Of a stretch of DNA of 64,000 bases, positions 61,090-64,000 are shown piece by piece. The notes below the pieces were generated by a model that did no database searches, was not told where the DNA came from, and was given only the letters and a program-made list of their open reading frames with translations. This DNA is from Paragonimus westermani (Eukaryota; Platyhelminthes; Trematoda; Plagiorchiida; Troglotrematidae), in contig QNGE01000125.1 of NCBI GenBank assembly GCA_008508345.1, forward strand, positions 140,776 to 204,775, in the 5' to 3' direction. Made by a program: the position numbers and the translations under genes. The stretch's first letter is position 1, and every line of letters starts with the position of its first letter.

Positions 61090-64000
61090 TTGGCAGGACT
61101 GTATTATCATATGCAAACAGTCTCGAACATTTTTTCTGAATAAAGAACTCTGTAAAATACGGAAAAAATACCAAAAGACGATGAAGTTCCTCATTATTTA
61201 TACCTCACCGTTTAGCACGCTACAGTCTGCATCACATTATAGTAATCAACTCAGCCACAAACTACACGATCGTTAACAGTGCATCGGTTTCATGTCCCAA
61301 CCACTTTCACAAGTGAATTCTGGTTTGTTAAGAGCGCAGGCCACTGTCGGATTTTAACATCAATCAGTCAATGTGTCAGGTGACATGAAAGAAGTGTGAC
61401 ATCGTACATTTGCAATGTGTGCTAATTCGTCTGACTTACCGTTTATACCGGATGAATATACAACGAGTTCCACCGGGTCCGGTCATTGAATATTTCGGTG
61501 ACCGGTAGGGCTTCTTTGTTTTCTTCGTTAGAATGTACTCCGAGCTGCGAGCTTCAAACTTTCCTATATACACACAACTTCAGCAAATGGAGTACGTCCA
61601 AATAAGTGCGCCCAAGTCATAAAATAGTTAACATAACCATGGAACTCAAGGACAGGCTAGGAAAGTCGGCGGCAGTCGGTATGAATTGTGAAATATATTT
61701 ACTGATTCAGTTTTGAGGCTAATTCAAATAATGAGACGGTCTGGTTTACTTAGAAATCGAGCTAAATAAGGAATAGTGAACGAATACTGAAACTAATTAG
61801 ATGCAAATAAACGTTTGCACGAGGATCTAGTCAAAGATTGGGGAACACACTTAGAAAGATTCAGAGGGTTGTGTTTACTGGGATTCTTACTGAAAATTAT
61901 TCACATACTAATATCTACGAATTGTTTTCGGAGAATGTCACTATGACGGAGTAGATGTTTTAAGGGTCTGGCAAAAGGTCCAAATATCTTCGACAACAAA
62001 CCAAAGGAGGCAACACGTAAACAGTATCTCCAGTGGGATAGTGTGCAGGCGTGGATAAAACGACCAACCAAGTGGGCGGGAACTCCGTTAATTTTGAACA
62101 CTGTTGGTTGTTAGGCTAAAGTAAACGAAAACCATTCCCGTCATTTTCGGCATCGGTTGTGGGTACAACTTAGTGCGGTTAAAGAACTCTGCCAAAGAAT
62201 ACTGCGAGTGTGTTTGTAAAAATGTTAGCACATTTCTCACCGACATTGAAACACATGTTGAAAAACGTGACTTAAAAATAAATCAATTGTAATTCTACCG
62301 GAATTTGTTACATGTGATATGGAAAGTGTTGAAGGCATCAGGTGAATTCCGTTAAGGTCTAAATTTCGTTCTGCTTTGATAATATGCAATCCACGAACCA
62401 GTCATAGCAGTCATATCAACCATAGCAATAGCTGACCACTTTCGTTTAACGGTCATTCTCTTCAGCACCACGTACGAACAGGCGTCAGATCACAGTCTAA
62501 ACACCTACCCAGTAGACCACAGAGACGTGGTCAACAGCGTTGCAGGATGGCACGTGAATTGGCTGTTGTAACCTTTCTTCTCAGGATGAAATCGATCAGT
62601 CGTTTTTGGTTGGTCTGTAAAAGAGCGATAGCCTCTATCTTAAACTCTTCTGGGGCAGTGGGCATCTGCAGGTCAACCACAAATGGTCAACCAATTTCGG
62701 TCTATAAGAAAAGGAAGGGCGACAGTCATTGAAAGTATTCGCTTTCTTTCTTCGAAATTGGCCATATAACGAGATTAGGTAAATATGAAAGCCGCGCGAG
62801 ATATTTTCACAAATTAATGGTCGTTTCGGTAATTGGTTCTGTGCAGACACACAAAAAAATTATTTATGAAACTTTTATTTCCTCACAAACGCCACTTAAA
62901 CATTGTCAGTCAAGTGCCACGAGAAAAAAATTGAGTGGTGTCATTTATGATTATCGGGCGAAAAGATCTTCAAATGGGCTAACTTGTTGAATGCAGACAT
63001 CGAAGGCATGCGAGTAGCAAGTGGGTTTAATTGTTTGAAACGTTTCGTGACGTTATCAAAACCCGAGGGGGGATGTGAGAAAAACATCATAGGCATCAGA
63101 GGGTAGACGCGCACGAACAAACTCACTACAGTGATCTAACTTAATTCGGTGTTAGGCGAGATCGACTATGTGAACGATCGTTGGATCAGCTAACATGGCC
63201 CGGCCAAGTGTAAACACTGGCAAAAGTATGGGCATTTGGTGTATACTTTGCACGAGTTCGGGTGTTAATTGTCAATCCTGTTTTGTTGCGACATGCATTC
63301 ATTCTTTTGAATCATTAGTATGTGTGTTAGCCCGACCATGGTAACCAACTAAATACGTGTAACAATATTTAAGATCGGCATTTTTTTAAAGAAATACCCA
63401 TCGTTAAGTAGTTGGCACAAATCCAGCAAAAGAGGTGGTCCAAAATCCCGCAACTCCATAAATAATAGTTACAACTAACCAAGAAGGTCAAACAGGCAAG
63501 TGATGCGACCAACAAACATCTGTTGGATTTTGTGTAGCATTTCAGATCGATATCCCTCTGCGAAACGCAAGAGACGTGTTTCAGTATGCACTGTTGCACC
63601 TAATCTTTTCCTAACCAGATGGAAGATTGTCTTGGCCCAAGAGATATGCAGACCTAATCATGTTTTGTGGGCACGTACAACACTCACAAGGGTTGCAAGA
63701 GAGTTGTTGGTAGGTGCAATCAGTGATCGGTTTAGGGACTGTAAATTTTGTCATCGACATCGTGGAGAGCATAATGACCAATAAACAAAACAGAAGAAAT
63801 CAAGTTAGCTACCTTCGATGAACAGACAAAATGGTACAAAATTTTTCTGGTCGGATAACCTATAACAGTGCTATTTCGGCCATGATGTGAAGAAACTGAA
63901 GCGGCTTAAATGACTTCCAGACTTCAGCGATATTAGGTTTTAAGGTAAAAACTTCTACTGTGATATGTCTTAGTAATCCGGCCTAGTAAAATCAAGCGCT
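61090..64000. other. no recognised gene
   Basis: Short frames only on both strands; nothing recognised to the window edge. Confidence 0.45.

Noticed and set aside
1..64000. CRISPR array, bacterial operons or riboswitches
   Set aside because: No regularly spaced repeats, no operon-like gene packing, and the repeat content is eukaryotic.

Overview
This 64 kb window reads as intron or intergenic DNA from a flatworm genome, most likely a digenean trematode. That assignment is inference. It rests on the repeat content (Penelope-like elements, a CR1-type LINE, a tRNA-derived SINE carrying a hammerhead ribozyme), on the lack of long open frames or operons, and on two single-N assembly gaps. No complete host gene could be identified. 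Three open segments have exon-like character (154-612 +, 5509-5961 -, 21716-22067 -), but none has a recognised family.

Layout. 0-9.6 kb: two possible exons, a weak Penelope-like GIY-YIG relic near 3.1-3.4 kb, and otherwise unrecognised DNA. 9.6-10 kb: a decayed Penelope-like C-terminus. 10-17.8 kb: no recognised gene; 14-16.5 kb looks richer in C and G and ends in two small GC-rich hairpins. 17.8-26.7 kb: the first full tRNA-hammerhead SINE, two same-strand fragments of one CR1-like LINE, two more SINE copies and another GIY-YIG relic. 26.7-36 kb: nearly featureless. 36-50.8 kb: four SINE loci, several with inverted arrangements, plus a decayed Penelope-like element (reverse transcriptase tail followed by GIY-YIG) at 47.5-48.5 kb and both assembly defects. 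51-57 kb: a tRNA-like pseudogene and little else. 57.2-57.95 kb: the best preserved Penelope-like GIY-YIG domain. Its downstream end contains a hammerhead motif that is duplicated in inverted orientation about 600 bp away. 58-64 kb: one old SINE copy and unrecognised DNA.

The most interesting content is RNA-level. A dispersed family joins a palindromic 5' module, a tRNA-like head with A and B boxes, and a type I hammerhead ribozyme. One copy (18159-18203) keeps every core nucleotide I can check. A separate hammerhead is attached to the Penelope-like element. Self-cleaving RNA therefore appears in two retroelement classes within one window. Hammerheads are known from schistosome Sm-alpha repeats and from Penelope-like elements, so the principle is not new. 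This particular hairpin-tRNA-hammerhead architecture may be undescribed, which only a database search can settle.
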